A DNA stretch of 22,076 nucleotides from JBQCHF01 sp051954955 (GTDB taxonomy: Bacteria; Actinomycetota; Actinomycetes; Motilibacterales; Motilibacteraceae): the NCBI GenBank assembly GCA_051954955.1, contig JBQCHF010000095.1, forward strand, positions 1-22,076. Reading direction: 5' to 3'. The notes under the pieces are model-generated. The model searched no databases, was not told the origin of the DNA, and worked only from the letters and a program-made list of their open reading frames with translations. Shown here in pieces: positions 13,077-20,100 of the stretch. The position numbers and the translations under genes are program-made. Position 1 is the stretch's first letter. Every line of letters begins with the position of its first letter.

Positions 13077-13106
13077 ACCCAGATGCCACGAACGGAAGGT
13101 CACTGG

Positions 13107-14303
13107 ATGACCGGCTCCCTGCCGCCGCTCGTCGAGCCCGCGGACTCGCTGACCGTCGAGGAGGTGCGTCGCTACTCGCGCCACCTGATCATCCCCGACG
13201 TCGGCATGACCGGGCAGAAGCGGCTCAAGAACGCCAAGGTGCTCTGCGTGGGCGCCGGCGGCCTCGGCTCCCCGACGCTGCTCTACCTGGCCGCGGCCGG
13301 CGTGGGCACCCTCGGCATCATCGACTTCGACGTCGTGGACGAGTCCAACCTGCAGCGCCAGGTCATCCACGGGCAGAGCGACATCGGGCGGTCCAAGGCG
13401 CAGTCGGCGGCCGACTCCGTCAAGGAGGTCAACCCGCTGGTCGAGGTCGTGCTGCACGAGGAGCGGCTGGACTCCACCAATGTGATGGAGATCTTCAGCC
13501 AGTACGACCTCATCGTCGACGGCACCGACAACTTCGCCACGCGCTACCTCGTCAACGACGCCTGCGTGCTGCTCGGCAAGCCCTACATCTGGGGCTCGAT
13601 CTACCGTTTCGACGGCCAGGCCTCGGTGTTCTGGGCCGAGCACGGCCCCTGCTACCGCTGCCTCTACCCCGAGCCCCCGCCCCCCGGCATGGTCCCCTCC
13701 TGCGCCGAGGGCGGCGTCCTCGGCGTGCTGTGCGCGTCCATCGGCTCGGTGCAGGTGAACGAGGCGATCAAGCTGCTCACCGGCATCGGCGACCCGCTGG
13801 TCGGCCGGCTGATGGTCTACGACGCCCTGGAGATGAGCCACCGCACGGTGAAGGTCCGCAAGGACCCCGAGTGCGCGGTGTGCGGCAAGAACCCCACCGT
13901 CACCGAGCTGATCGACTACGAGGCGTTCTGCGGCGCGATCAGCGACGAGGCCGCCGAGGCCGCCGCCGACGCGACCATCTCGGTCCGCACGCTCGAGCAG
14001 ATGCTCACCGAGCGCGAGGCCGGCCAGCGCGACTTCGTGCTGGTCGACGTCCGCGAGCCGAACGAGTACGAGATCAACCAGATCCCGGGCTCGGTGCTCA
14101 TCCCGAAGAACGAGTTCCTCAACGGCAACGCCCTCGAGCAGCTGCCGCAGGACAAGCAGGTGGTCCTGCACTGCAAGAGCGGCGCCCGCTCGGCCGAGGT
14201 GCTCGCCGTGCTCAAGGGCGCGGGCTTCTCCGACGCCGTCCACGTGGGCGGCGGCGTGGTGGCCTGGGTCAACCAGATCGACCCGAGCCAGCCGGCCTAC
14301 TGA
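13107..14303 (+). CDS. moeZ: Adenylyltransferase/sulfurtransferase MoeZ
   Basis: A 398-residue two-domain enzyme, the usual MoeZ length. It adenylates the C-terminal glycine of small sulfur-carrier proteins and then transfers sulfur to make thiocarboxylates used for cofactor and cysteine synthesis. Residues 15-270 are a ThiF/E1-like domain: RYSRHLIIPDVG, nucleotide loop GAGGLGS (49-55), DFDVVDESNLQRQ (73-85), DGTDNFATRY (138-147) and structural zinc cysteines C182-x-x-C185 and C256-x-x-C259. Residues about 290-398 are a rhodanese domain with DVREPNEYE and the active-site HCKSGARS (Cys356). ATG 13107 follows GGAAGG seven bases upstream. The frame stays open upstream through the 27-bp repeats but has no better start. 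A candidate SigR-type promoter lies upstream and a strong hairpin downstream, so it is probably monocistronic. No carrier protein gene is adjacent. Confidence 0.95.
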   Translation: MTGSLPPLVEPADSLTVEEVRRYSRHLIIPDVGMTGQKRLKNAKVLCVGAGGLGSPTLLYLAAAGVGTLGIIDFDVVDESNLQRQVIHGQSDIGRSKAQSAADSVKEVNPLVEVVLHEERLDSTNVMEIFSQYDLIVDGTDNFATRYLVNDACVLLGKPYIWGSIYRFDGQASVFWAEHGPCYRCLYPEPPPPGMVPSCAEGGVLGVLCASIGSVQVNEAIKLLTGIGDPLVGRLMVYDALEMSHRTVKVRKDPECAVCGKNPTVTELIDYEAFCGAISDEAAEAAADATISVRTLEQMLTEREAGQRDFVLVDVREPNEYEINQIPGSVLIPKNEFLNGNALEQLPQDKQVVLHCKSGARSAEVLAVLKGAGFSDAVHVGGGVVAWVNQIDPSQPAY

Positions 14304-14321
14304 GCCGTCCCAGCTCCCGCG

Positions 14322-14360
14322 CGAGGGGCCCGTCACCGTCTCCCGGTGACGGGCCCCTCG
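14322..14360. terminator. Strong bidirectional terminator between moeZ and the ABM/SnoaL gene
   Basis: A perfect 17-bp stem (14322-14338 with 14344-14360, arms beginning CGAGGGGCCCGTCACC) with a 5-base TCTCC loop. It begins 18 bases after the moeZ stop and ends 24 bases before the convergent gene's stop. It has no T-tract but is the strongest local hairpin I found near a gene end in this window, after the palindrome at 6802. Confidence 0.85.
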
Positions 14361-14383
14361 GCATGTCGGCGTCCCCTCTCCGC

Positions 14384-15145
14384 TCAGGCCTGCACCTGCC
14401 GCGTCGTCGTCGGGGCCCCGGCCTGGGCCGGCACGCCGAGCTGGGCCATGAGGGCCGCGACGTCGGTGAGGCCCCAGTGCTCGTGGACCAGGCCGTCCGC
14501 GCCGATGGCGAACAGGTCGATGCACTCGACGTCGATCTCGCGGCCGGTCGCCGGGATGCCCAGGAACGTGCCGGTGTGGCGGCCGGTCACCCGGTTGCGG
14601 GCGACCCCGCGCCCGGGCGCGCTGAACACGTCGAGCGGGGTCATGGTGAAGTGCTCGAAGGCCAGGTGCATCCCGGCCACCGTCTGCTTCACCCCGTCCC
14701 GGGTCGGCGGGATGTCGCCCATGACCTCGTGGTCGACGAAGTCGCGGGACAGGTAGCGGTCGAAGGGCCGTGGGTCGTTGTGGCTGAAGGCCTCCATCAG
14801 CTCGCGGAGCATGCCGTCGTGCTGGCCGGTGCTGGCGCTGGTGCCGGTGCTGGTGCGTTGGGCGAGCGCGACGACCTGCTCGACCTGCGGCCGCTGCTCG
14901 ATCGGGCGGTAGCCGGCGGCGTCGAACGCGGCCGACAGGCGCTCGGCGAAGAAGCACTCGAAGGCGTCCTCGCTCTCCCAGACGTCCACGATCCGGTAGC
15001 CGGTCGCGGTGCGGGACTCCAGGTGCGCCAGCATCCCGTCGGCGACGTCGGCATCGCCCGAGATGCCGAGGTGGCGGCGGATGTCGTCCAAGTGCTGCCC
15101 GACCTGCTCGTCGCCGGGCACGTCGATGGTGAAGGTGATGGCCAC
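14384..15145 (-). CDS. ABM-like domain fused to SnoaL-like ester cyclase domain
   Basis: A 253-residue protein joining two small alpha/beta barrels. Residues 1-95 (MAITFTIDVPGDEQ, HLESRTATGYRIVDVWESEDAFECFFAERL) look like a dimeric alpha-beta barrel of the antibiotic-biosynthesis monooxygenase type. Residues about 108-240 match the SnoaL-like ester cyclase family: LRELMEAFSHNDPRPFDRYLSRDFVDHEV, FEHFTMTPLDVF, GRHTGTFLGIPATGREI, and GADGLVHEHWGLTDVAALMAQLG. The linker is Ser/Thr-rich. Such stand-alone proteins often have unknown substrates; no polyketide genes are nearby, so a role in antibiotic synthesis is not implied. The GTG at 15145 has AGGAGG five bases upstream. A single gene bounded by a terminator on the left. 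Confidence 0.88.
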   Translation of the reverse strand: MAITFTIDVPGDEQVGQHLDDIRRHLGISGDADVADGMLAHLESRTATGYRIVDVWESEDAFECFFAERLSAAFDAAGYRPIEQRPQVEQVVALAQRTSTGTSASTGQHDGMLRELMEAFSHNDPRPFDRYLSRDFVDHEVMGDIPPTRDGVKQTVAGMHLAFEHFTMTPLDVFSAPGRGVARNRVTGRHTGTFLGIPATGREIDVECIDLFAIGADGLVHEHWGLTDVAALMAQLGVPAQAGAPTTTRQVQA

Positions 15146-15250
15146 GGGGGCCTCCTGCGAGTGGGGGTGGAGCCCTGCCCCGCCCCATGCAACCGCCGGC
15201 TCCCCGGCGCGTCAGCCCCTGATGGCCGCGCCTCTCGCCGCGGCGGACCC

Positions 15251-15508
15251 TCAGCCGCGACGGGGCCGGCGCAGACCGCTCGCCGCGGCGAGCACCAGGC
15301 CGGTGACGACGCCGATGGCCGTGCCGATGCAGCGCGGGCACGGGCGGCCCTCGAACCGCTCGAACCAGGCCATCTCGGCATCGAGGTCCTGGCCCAGGGC
15401 CGGCACCTCGTAGCGGCACAGGCCGCAGCGGGTGCCATGCACGGTGGGCAGGCGGGCCGCGATGCCGGTCGGGGCGAGGCGCACGCCGGGCGTGAGCGGG
15501 GTCGTCAC
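15251..15508 (-). CDS. Small zinc-ribbon protein with C-terminal membrane segment
   Basis: An 85-residue protein. Two cysteine pairs, CGLC (about residue 28) and CPRC (about residue 57), separated by an acidic helix (LGQDLDAEMAWFERFEG), suggest a small zinc or iron site. The last part, IGTAIGVVTGLVLAAASGL followed by RRPRRG, looks like a membrane anchor with a basic end inside the cytoplasm, which places the cysteines on the outer side if the protein is a simple single-pass one, or the reverse. The GTG at 15508 has GGGAGG five bases upstream, supporting a real gene. I recognise no family. It sits between the ABM/SnoaL and CDGSH genes on the same strand with gaps of 105 and 156 bases. Confidence 0.68.
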   Translation of the reverse strand: MTTPLTPGVRLAPTGIAARLPTVHGTRCGLCRYEVPALGQDLDAEMAWFERFEGRPCPRCIGTAIGVVTGLVLAAASGLRRPRRG

Positions 15509-15626
15509 AGGGGCCTCCCGGACCTCGACGCCGGAGCGTCGGTCCGGCTGCCAGGACCATCGGCAGGTCCAGCGATGGGCTGAGGCGGCGAGAGGTCGCG
15601 CCTGTCGACGACGGCCGCTCCTGAAC

Positions 15627-15656
15627 GCCGACGCCGACGCCGACGCCGAAGCCGAC
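15627..15656. repeat. Hexanucleotide GCCGAC tandem repeat
   Basis: Five copies of GCCGAC (the fourth is GCCGAA) lie just downstream of the CDGSH stop codon on the minus strand, in a noncoding stretch. A simple-sequence repeat of this size may vary in length. I see no hairpin in it. Confidence 0.75.
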
Positions 15657-15664
15657 GCCCACTC

Positions 15665-15904
15665 CTACGCCTTGTCGGACAGTCCTTCTCCGGTGAACCC
15701 GACTCGGGTGTGGCTGCCGTCGCAGAAGGGCTTGGTCTCGCTGTGGCCGCACCGGCAGAGGGCGACCTTGCTCAGCCGTCGGGTGACCGATCCGTCCGGG
15801 CTGCTGATGAGGACGTCGCCGATGAGCATGTAGGGACCGCCGGGGAAGACCTTCACCGTCACCGTCGGCGCGTCCGGCTCGTCGTCCTGTCCCTGCCCTG
15901 TCAC
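15665..15904 (-). CDS. CDGSH iron-sulfur domain protein
   Basis: A 79-residue CDGSH protein (mitoNEET-like). The cluster motif is complete: C-R-C-GH-SETKP-F-CDGSH, giving three cysteines and one histidine for a redox-active, acid-labile [2Fe-2S] cluster. The N-terminal half (VTVKVFPGGPYMLIGDVLISSPDGSVTRRLSKVALCRCG) is the beta-rich part typical of stand-alone bacterial CDGSH proteins, and THTRVGF-like residues follow the motif as in the family. It is soluble. GTG 15904 follows AGGG by 8 bases; the frame is open farther upstream but that part is antisense to nothing useful and lacks a ribosome binding site. Function in the cell is probably electron or cluster transfer; the partner is unknown. 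Confidence 0.9.
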   Translation of the reverse strand: MTGQGQDDEPDAPTVTVKVFPGGPYMLIGDVLISSPDGSVTRRLSKVALCRCGHSETKPFCDGSHTRVGFTGEGLSDKA

Positions 15905-16005
15905 GGCCGCGACCCTACGTCCGTGCCGAGCGGACCGCGCGCCGGCACGGCCCCGCCCGGCCCGAGGCGGGCCCGGACGGGACCGGCGCTGGTCGCAGGA
16001 AGGGG

Positions 16006-16791
16006 CTACCGGATGGAGGCGCACTGGCCGAGCGCCCGACCTCCGATGCTGTTCGGACCGTAGCCCGCAGGCGCGCCCTCGACCGCGTCGCCGAGCTGCG
16101 GCGCCGGGGTCATGCCGTGGCAGACGAGGTTGCGCCCGATGGTGTTGCTGACCACCTCGTTGCCGTCGGGGTCGGCGGCCTCGATGTCCTGCAGCACGAC
16201 GTTGCCGCCCACGGTCGTGCGGATCACCCCGAACCAGGTGGTGCGCAGCCCGGTCACCACGAGGTTGCCGCCGATGCTGTCGTCCTTGATGGAGAAGGGG
16301 ATCCACGGGTCCATCCGGTAGCCGGGACCACCGCCGCTGGACACCACGTTGCCGCCGACGTGCACGCCGTTGATCGCGGCGTCGAAGACCTGGTTCAGGA
16401 CGATGTTGCGGTCCACCCGGTAGCTGTCGCCGGTGCGGTCGTAGACCTCGCCCTCGACGTCGCTGGTGCACGGGTGGGCGTCGGTGCACCCCAGGGCGAC
16501 CATCGAACCGGGCTGCGCCACCACGTTGCCCTCGATGCGGATGACCGCGTGCGCCTGTGCGTCGAACACCGCGCCGGGTGACACGATCAGGTTGTGCAGG
16601 ACGGTCACCGTGGCTCCGTCCGGCACGGAGCACTCGCTGGTCACGATCACCGTCCCGTAGGTCCCCGAGCCCAGCTCGCCGCCCGAGCAGCCGGCGGGGC
16701 CGGCCGCCGCGGCGGTGCCGGCTGCGGTGAGCGTGCTCAGGCCGAGGGCGACGACGCCGGCCAGGGCCGCGATGGGTTTGCGTGCGTGCAT
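16006..16791 (-). CDS. Secreted beta-helix repeat protein
   Basis: A 261-residue exported protein. The signal peptide is MHARKPIAALAGVVALGLST followed by an Ala-rich region, with probable cleavage near residue 30 (TAAAA/GP). The mature part is built from short repeats with a conserved pattern: LHNLIVSPGAVF, RIEGNVVAQPGSMV, VGGNVVSSGGG, IGGNLVVTGL, VGGNVVLQDI, IGRNLVCHGM. These fit rungs of a parallel beta-helix, as in bactofilin-like or adhesin-like folds. Six cysteines may form disulfides. Similar secreted proteins of unknown role are widespread in actinomycetes. ATG 16791 was preferred over ATG 16824 because AAGGGGGAG immediately precedes it and the signal peptide starts there. There is no anchor or LPXTG, so it is probably released or bound noncovalently. 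Confidence 0.86.
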   Translation of the reverse strand: MHARKPIAALAGVVALGLSTLTAAGTAAAAGPAGCSGGELGSGTYGTVIVTSECSVPDGATVTVLHNLIVSPGAVFDAQAHAVIRIEGNVVAQPGSMVALGCTDAHPCTSDVEGEVYDRTGDSYRVDRNIVLNQVFDAAINGVHVGGNVVSSGGGPGYRMDPWIPFSIKDDSIGGNLVVTGLRTTWFGVIRTTVGGNVVLQDIEAADPDGNEVVSNTIGRNLVCHGMTPAPQLGDAVEGAPAGYGPNSIGGRALGQCASIR

Positions 16792-16809
16792 AACTCCCCC
16801 TTGCGGGAT

Positions 16810-16824
16810 TTGCCGAAGCGGCAA
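16810..16824 (-). other. Small hairpin just upstream of the beta-helix gene
   Basis: TTGCCG and CGGCAA (16810-16815 and 16819-16824) form a perfect 6-bp stem with a 3-base loop, 8 bases upstream of the AAGGGGGAG ribosome binding site. It would lie in the mRNA leader and could modulate stability or initiation. Confidence 0.35.
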
Positions 16825-16911
16825 GATCGGTGGTGGCGGGAAGGTATGCCCGCATCGCCCGCTGTGGAGGGGTGATGCCGTCGGCCTATCGGATCGCCGG
16901 GTGAGGGCGGG

Positions 16912-19473
16912 TCAGAGCACCCCGCGCTCGGTGAGCTGCCGGAAGGCCAGCCAGCCCGGCAGCACCGGCAGCCAGAAGGTCAGCAGCCGGAACAGCAGCA
17001 CCGCGCTGACGGCCAGCCCGCCGTCCACGCCCACGGCCGTCAGGCCCGCGGCCACCGCGGCCTCGACCGCGCCCAGGCCGCCGGGGGTGGGCGCCGCCGA
17101 GCCCACCGCGCTGCCGGCCAGGTAGGCGACGGCGACCGCGGTGACCGGGGCCGAGGCGCCGAAGGCGTGCAGGCAGGCGACCAGGCAGAAGACGTAGCCG
17201 AGGGTCAGCACGAGGGTGCCGACCAGCCCCAGGGCCAGCCGCACCGGCTGCTGCAGCACGTCGAGCAGGCGGGGCAGCACCTGCTGCGCGGTGGGGCGCA
17301 CGCGTCGCCAGGCCCAGCGGCGCAGCGGGGGGACCGCGAGGGCGGCGGCCACCAGGACGGCGAGGGCCGCCACCACCAGCAGGGTGCGCCGGCTCGGCAG
17401 CAGCCGCGCCCCCTCGGTGGAGCCGGTGGCGGCCGCGCATAGGACCAGCAGCAGCACGGTGGAGATGAACGCGGTGAGCTCGCGCAGCGCCACGCTGGCC
17501 ACCGCGACCGCGGCGGGGACCCGGCGGCGCTGCAGGTAGCGCACGTTCACCGCGGTCTGGCCGACGGTGGGCGGGGTGACGAACGAGGCGAAGCTGGAGG
17601 CAAGCTGCACCCAGCTGGTGAGGGCCAGCGGCAGCCGCTGGGGCGCGTAGGCCGCCAACCCGACGGCCGCGCCGACGTAGGTGACCGCCGACAGGCCCAG
17701 GCCGACCGCGATCCACACCGGGTCGGCGCTGGTGACCAGACCGCGCAGGTCCACGCTGCCGAGCTGGCTGAGCAGCACGTAGGCGGCGGCACCACCCGCG
17801 ATCCCGGTGAGCAGGGACCGCCAGGACAGCCGGACCAGCCGTACCTGCTCCGGCTCCACCTCGGGCGCCGCCTGCACCAGGCCCTCGCGCAGCTCGGTGA
17901 GCAGCGCCCGGCGCCCGGTCAGCGCGGCCCGCAGCCGGCGCGGCAGGGCGATCGGCTGCAGCAGCGGGACGACGCCGACGGCCTCCTCCGGGGTCAGTGC
18001 GCGCAGCGCCGCGGCGATGGCCGGGCCGGCGCCGGCGGCCAGGGCGGTGGCCACCAGCAGGTGGGCGCGGTCCAGGCGCAGCGGGAGGTCGCCGGCCGCG
18101 ACCTCGGCCGCGCGCAGGTCCACCAGGCGCACCTCGGGCGGTGGCGCCGGGGTCCCTGCGGCGGACTCGGGCAGGTCGACCAGCAGCGCCCGGCCAGTGA
18201 GCTGGCGGTGCGCGATCCGGGCCCGGTGCAGCGCGCCCAACGCCTGCCAGCAGCCGTCCAGCACCGGGGCGTCCACGGCCTCCGGCCGCTGCGCGGCCAG
18301 CTGGTCCAGCGGCAGGCCCGGCACGTGCTCGTAGGCCAGCACGGCGCCGTCCCCGCCGGCGTCGGCCACCGCGAGCAGGCGCGGGGTCGGCGCGCCGGCG
18401 GCCGACGAGGCGTAGGAAGCGAGTGCCTCGGTCTCCACCGCGCGCCGCAGGGACACGATCGCGCGCCGGTCGACCTGCTCGCGCAGGCGGGCGCGGCGGT
18501 AGAGCCGGTAGAGCAGGCCGGCGTCCTGCCGGTCGCGGTCCAGCACCGTGACGTCGAGCCGCCGGCCGTCGCGCGCCCGGGCCCGGTAGGCGCGGGAGGA
18601 GACGTCGGCCTCGGTGAAGCGGACCAGCTCGACCAGCGGCAGCCCGGCCCGGGCCAGGGCGTCGGAGACCTCCCGGCCCCACGGCTGGCGGGCGGGGCGC
18701 CCGGCCGCGTAGCGGACCCCGGTGCCGGCGGCACGGCTGAGCAGGAGGCCGGCCACGGCGGCCAGGGACGTGACGTCGCCGGCCAGCACGCCGGCGGCGA
18801 CGGCCAGCGCCGCCAGCCCCCACACCCAGACCCGCAGCCGCTCGCGGCCCTCCAGGCCGGCGGCGGTGAGGAAGGCGATGAACGGATAGGCCGGCAGCGT
18901 GGCGCGCTGCCCGCCCGGGAGCGGGCTGAGCAGGCGGTCCAGCGCGGAGGAGTCGGCGGTGAGGCTGAGCACGCCCTGCACCAGCAGGGCGAGGCCGACC
19001 GCGGCGACGGCGGCCAGCACGGCGTCGACGAGCTGGCGCGGCTTGCGGCGCAGCACCAGGTCCAGGGCGACCACCACCGGGCCGCCCACCGAGCCGGCGA
19101 GGACCACGATCGAGCCGACCGCCACCAGGGCGCTGGGCAGCAGCCCGCGGACGTTGCCGACGTCGCGCTGCAGGCCCTGGCTGGCCGCGGGGGTCAGCGC
19201 GGCGAGCAGGAGCACGACGGCCAGCCCCACCAGGCCGGCGACCACGCGGACCAGGTCGGCGGGCCGGCGCGAGCGCGAGGGCGGGGGCAGGTCGACCACC
19301 CGGCAGCCGTCGGCGACGAGCTCGGTCTGCCTCTCCGTCTCGGCCGCAGTCCCGGTCGCCGTCTCGGTCGCCGGCTCGGTCGGGCTCGCGGCCTGCGTCG
19401 TCGGCTGCGAGGGGTCGGCGCTGCCCCGTCCGGGGGCGGCCGGGTCCGACGCGCGCACCCCCTCGGCCACCAT
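16912..19473 (-). CDS. Lysylphosphatidylglycerol synthase-type (UPF0104) flippase with embedded pseudokinase domain
   Basis: An 853-residue membrane protein. Residues 1-70 are a Thr/Glu-rich cytoplasmic tail. About seven hydrophobic helices follow (75-95, 110-140, 150-172, 192-207, 214-250). Residues about 265-500 resemble a kinase or aminoglycoside-phosphotransferase fold with degraded motifs: HRQLTGRALLVD (422-433) stands where H-x-D-x4-N is expected and VDLRAAE (451-457) where DFG is expected, so catalysis looks lost. Residues 548-853 are a UPF0104/lysylphosphatidylglycerol synthase transmembrane domain with SFVTPPTVGQTAVNVRYL (630-647), PTPGGLGAVEAAVAAGL (795-811) and FRLLTFWLPVLPGW (828-841), as in the flippase half of MprF. 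It probably moves a lipid or lipid-linked molecule across the membrane. No MprF-type aminoacyl-transferase domain is present. ATG 19473 has only a weak ribosome binding site. Confidence 0.9.
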   Translation of the reverse strand: MVAEGVRASDPAAPGRGSADPSQPTTQAASPTEPATETATGTAAETERQTELVADGCRVVDLPPPSRSRRPADLVRVVAGLVGLAVVLLLAALTPAASQGLQRDVGNVRGLLPSALVAVGSIVVLAGSVGGPVVVALDLVLRRKPRQLVDAVLAAVAAVGLALLVQGVLSLTADSSALDRLLSPLPGGQRATLPAYPFIAFLTAAGLEGRERLRVWVWGLAALAVAAGVLAGDVTSLAAVAGLLLSRAAGTGVRYAAGRPARQPWGREVSDALARAGLPLVELVRFTEADVSSRAYRARARDGRRLDVTVLDRDRQDAGLLYRLYRRARLREQVDRRAIVSLRRAVETEALASYASSAAGAPTPRLLAVADAGGDGAVLAYEHVPGLPLDQLAAQRPEAVDAPVLDGCWQALGALHRARIAHRQLTGRALLVDLPESAAGTPAPPPEVRLVDLRAAEVAAGDLPLRLDRAHLLVATALAAGAGPAIAAALRALTPEEAVGVVPLLQPIALPRRLRAALTGRRALLTELREGLVQAAPEVEPEQVRLVRLSWRSLLTGIAGGAAAYVLLSQLGSVDLRGLVTSADPVWIAVGLGLSAVTYVGAAVGLAAYAPQRLPLALTSWVQLASSFASFVTPPTVGQTAVNVRYLQRRRVPAAVAVASVALRELTAFISTVLLLVLCAAATGSTEGARLLPSRRTLLVVAALAVLVAAALAVPPLRRWAWRRVRPTAQQVLPRLLDVLQQPVRLALGLVGTLVLTLGYVFCLVACLHAFGASAPVTAVAVAYLAGSAVGSAAPTPGGLGAVEAAVAAGLTAVGVDGGLAVSAVLLFRLLTFWLPVLPGWLAFRQLTERGVL

Positions 19474-19615
19474 GCGCCGATCGTCGCACGGGACGCCGGT
19501 CGCGCACGCGCCAGCGGCGACGCGCGCAGCGGGTCGGCGGCGGTCGTCCGAGGCTGCTGCGCAGGCCGTGCCGAGGCGGGCACTCGGCGGTGCCGCCGGC
19601 TGGCACGCTGGAGCC

Positions 19616-19717
19616 GTGAGCCACCACCCGACCCCCTGGTCCCGGCCCGCGACCCGGCCCCGGACCCCGCGGCCGGCCGGGGCGCCCGGCCCGCGGCGGA
19701 GCCGGGGCGCGCGGTGA
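19616..19717 (+). other. Possible 33-codon upstream frame coupled to the ATL start
   Basis: A GTG at 19616 opens a 33-codon frame rich in Pro and Arg whose TGA (19715-19717) overlaps the ATL GTG start at 19714 in the same GTGA arrangement as ATL and adnA. Its own ribosome binding site is poor and the composition is that of GC-rich noncoding DNA. It may be chance, or a leader that couples translation. Confidence 0.2.
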
Positions 19718-20100
19718 GCGAGCAGCTGCCCGCCTACGCCGACGCCGTCCTGGAGGCGGTGGAGGCGATCCCGCCGGGCCGGGTGCTGGCCTACGGCGAC
19801 GTCGCCGAGCTGGTCGGCCGCGGGGGCCCGCGCCAGGTGGGTCGCGTGCTGTCGCTGTGGGGCGGGGCGGTGCCCTGGTGGCGGGTCCTGCGCGCGGACG
19901 GCACGCACGCCGAGCCGCTGCGGGCCCGGGCCCTCGAGCGGCTGCGGGCCGAGGGGACGCCGCTGCGACCGGACGGGCGGGTGGACATGGCGCGGGCCCG
20001 CTGGCAGCCGGCTGCTGAGCCGGCGCGCGCCCCTGCTCGGGGCCCTGCTGGCGGGCGCGGCCCAGAGCTGTCGGACCCCTCTGCTGGGATCGCCCCGTGA
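19714..20100 (+). CDS. Alkyltransferase-like protein (ATL, MGMT homologue lacking the active cysteine)
   Basis: A 128-residue protein with the DNA-binding domain of O6-alkylguanine-DNA alkyltransferases. AVLEAVEAIPPGRVLAYGDVAELVGRGGPRQVGRVLS (about 10-48) includes the arginine-finger and recognition-helix region. The normal catalytic PCHRV is replaced by PWWRV (VPWWRVLRADG, about residues 55-65). Loss of the cysteine defines ATL proteins, which bind O6-alkylguanine and hand it to nucleotide excision repair instead of repairing it directly. LERLRAEGTPLRPDGRVDM is also typical. The last 25 residues are a Pro/Arg/Gly-rich tail. The GTG start has no strong ribosome binding site; a short upstream frame ends on it. 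The TGA stop overlaps the adnA GTG, indicating co-translation. The M. tuberculosis counterpart is Rv3204, also close to adnA. Confidence 0.92.
   Translation: MSEQLPAYADAVLEAVEAIPPGRVLAYGDVAELVGRGGPRQVGRVLSLWGGAVPWWRVLRADGTHAEPLRARALERLRAEGTPLRPDGRVDMARARWQPAAEPARAPARGPAGGRGPELSDPSAGIAP

Noticed and set aside
12936..13106. Longer MoeZ starting in the 27-bp repeats (MGWTRPSVS repeats)
   Set aside because: The frame is open but there is no ribosome binding site before 12936, the candidate promoter lies downstream at 13011-13036, and MoeZ homologues start near ATG 13107.
12558..15752. Very long minus-strand open frame opposite moeZ
   Set aside because: It is an antisense frame over moeZ and other clear genes, with Arg/Gly/Pro/His-rich composition typical of GC-rich shadow frames.
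15959..15973. GGCCCG-AGG-CGGGCC hairpin as terminator of the beta-helix gene
   Set aside because: A 6-bp GC stem in such GC-rich DNA is expected by chance; position is right (after the minus-strand stop at 16006) but the support is too weak to list.
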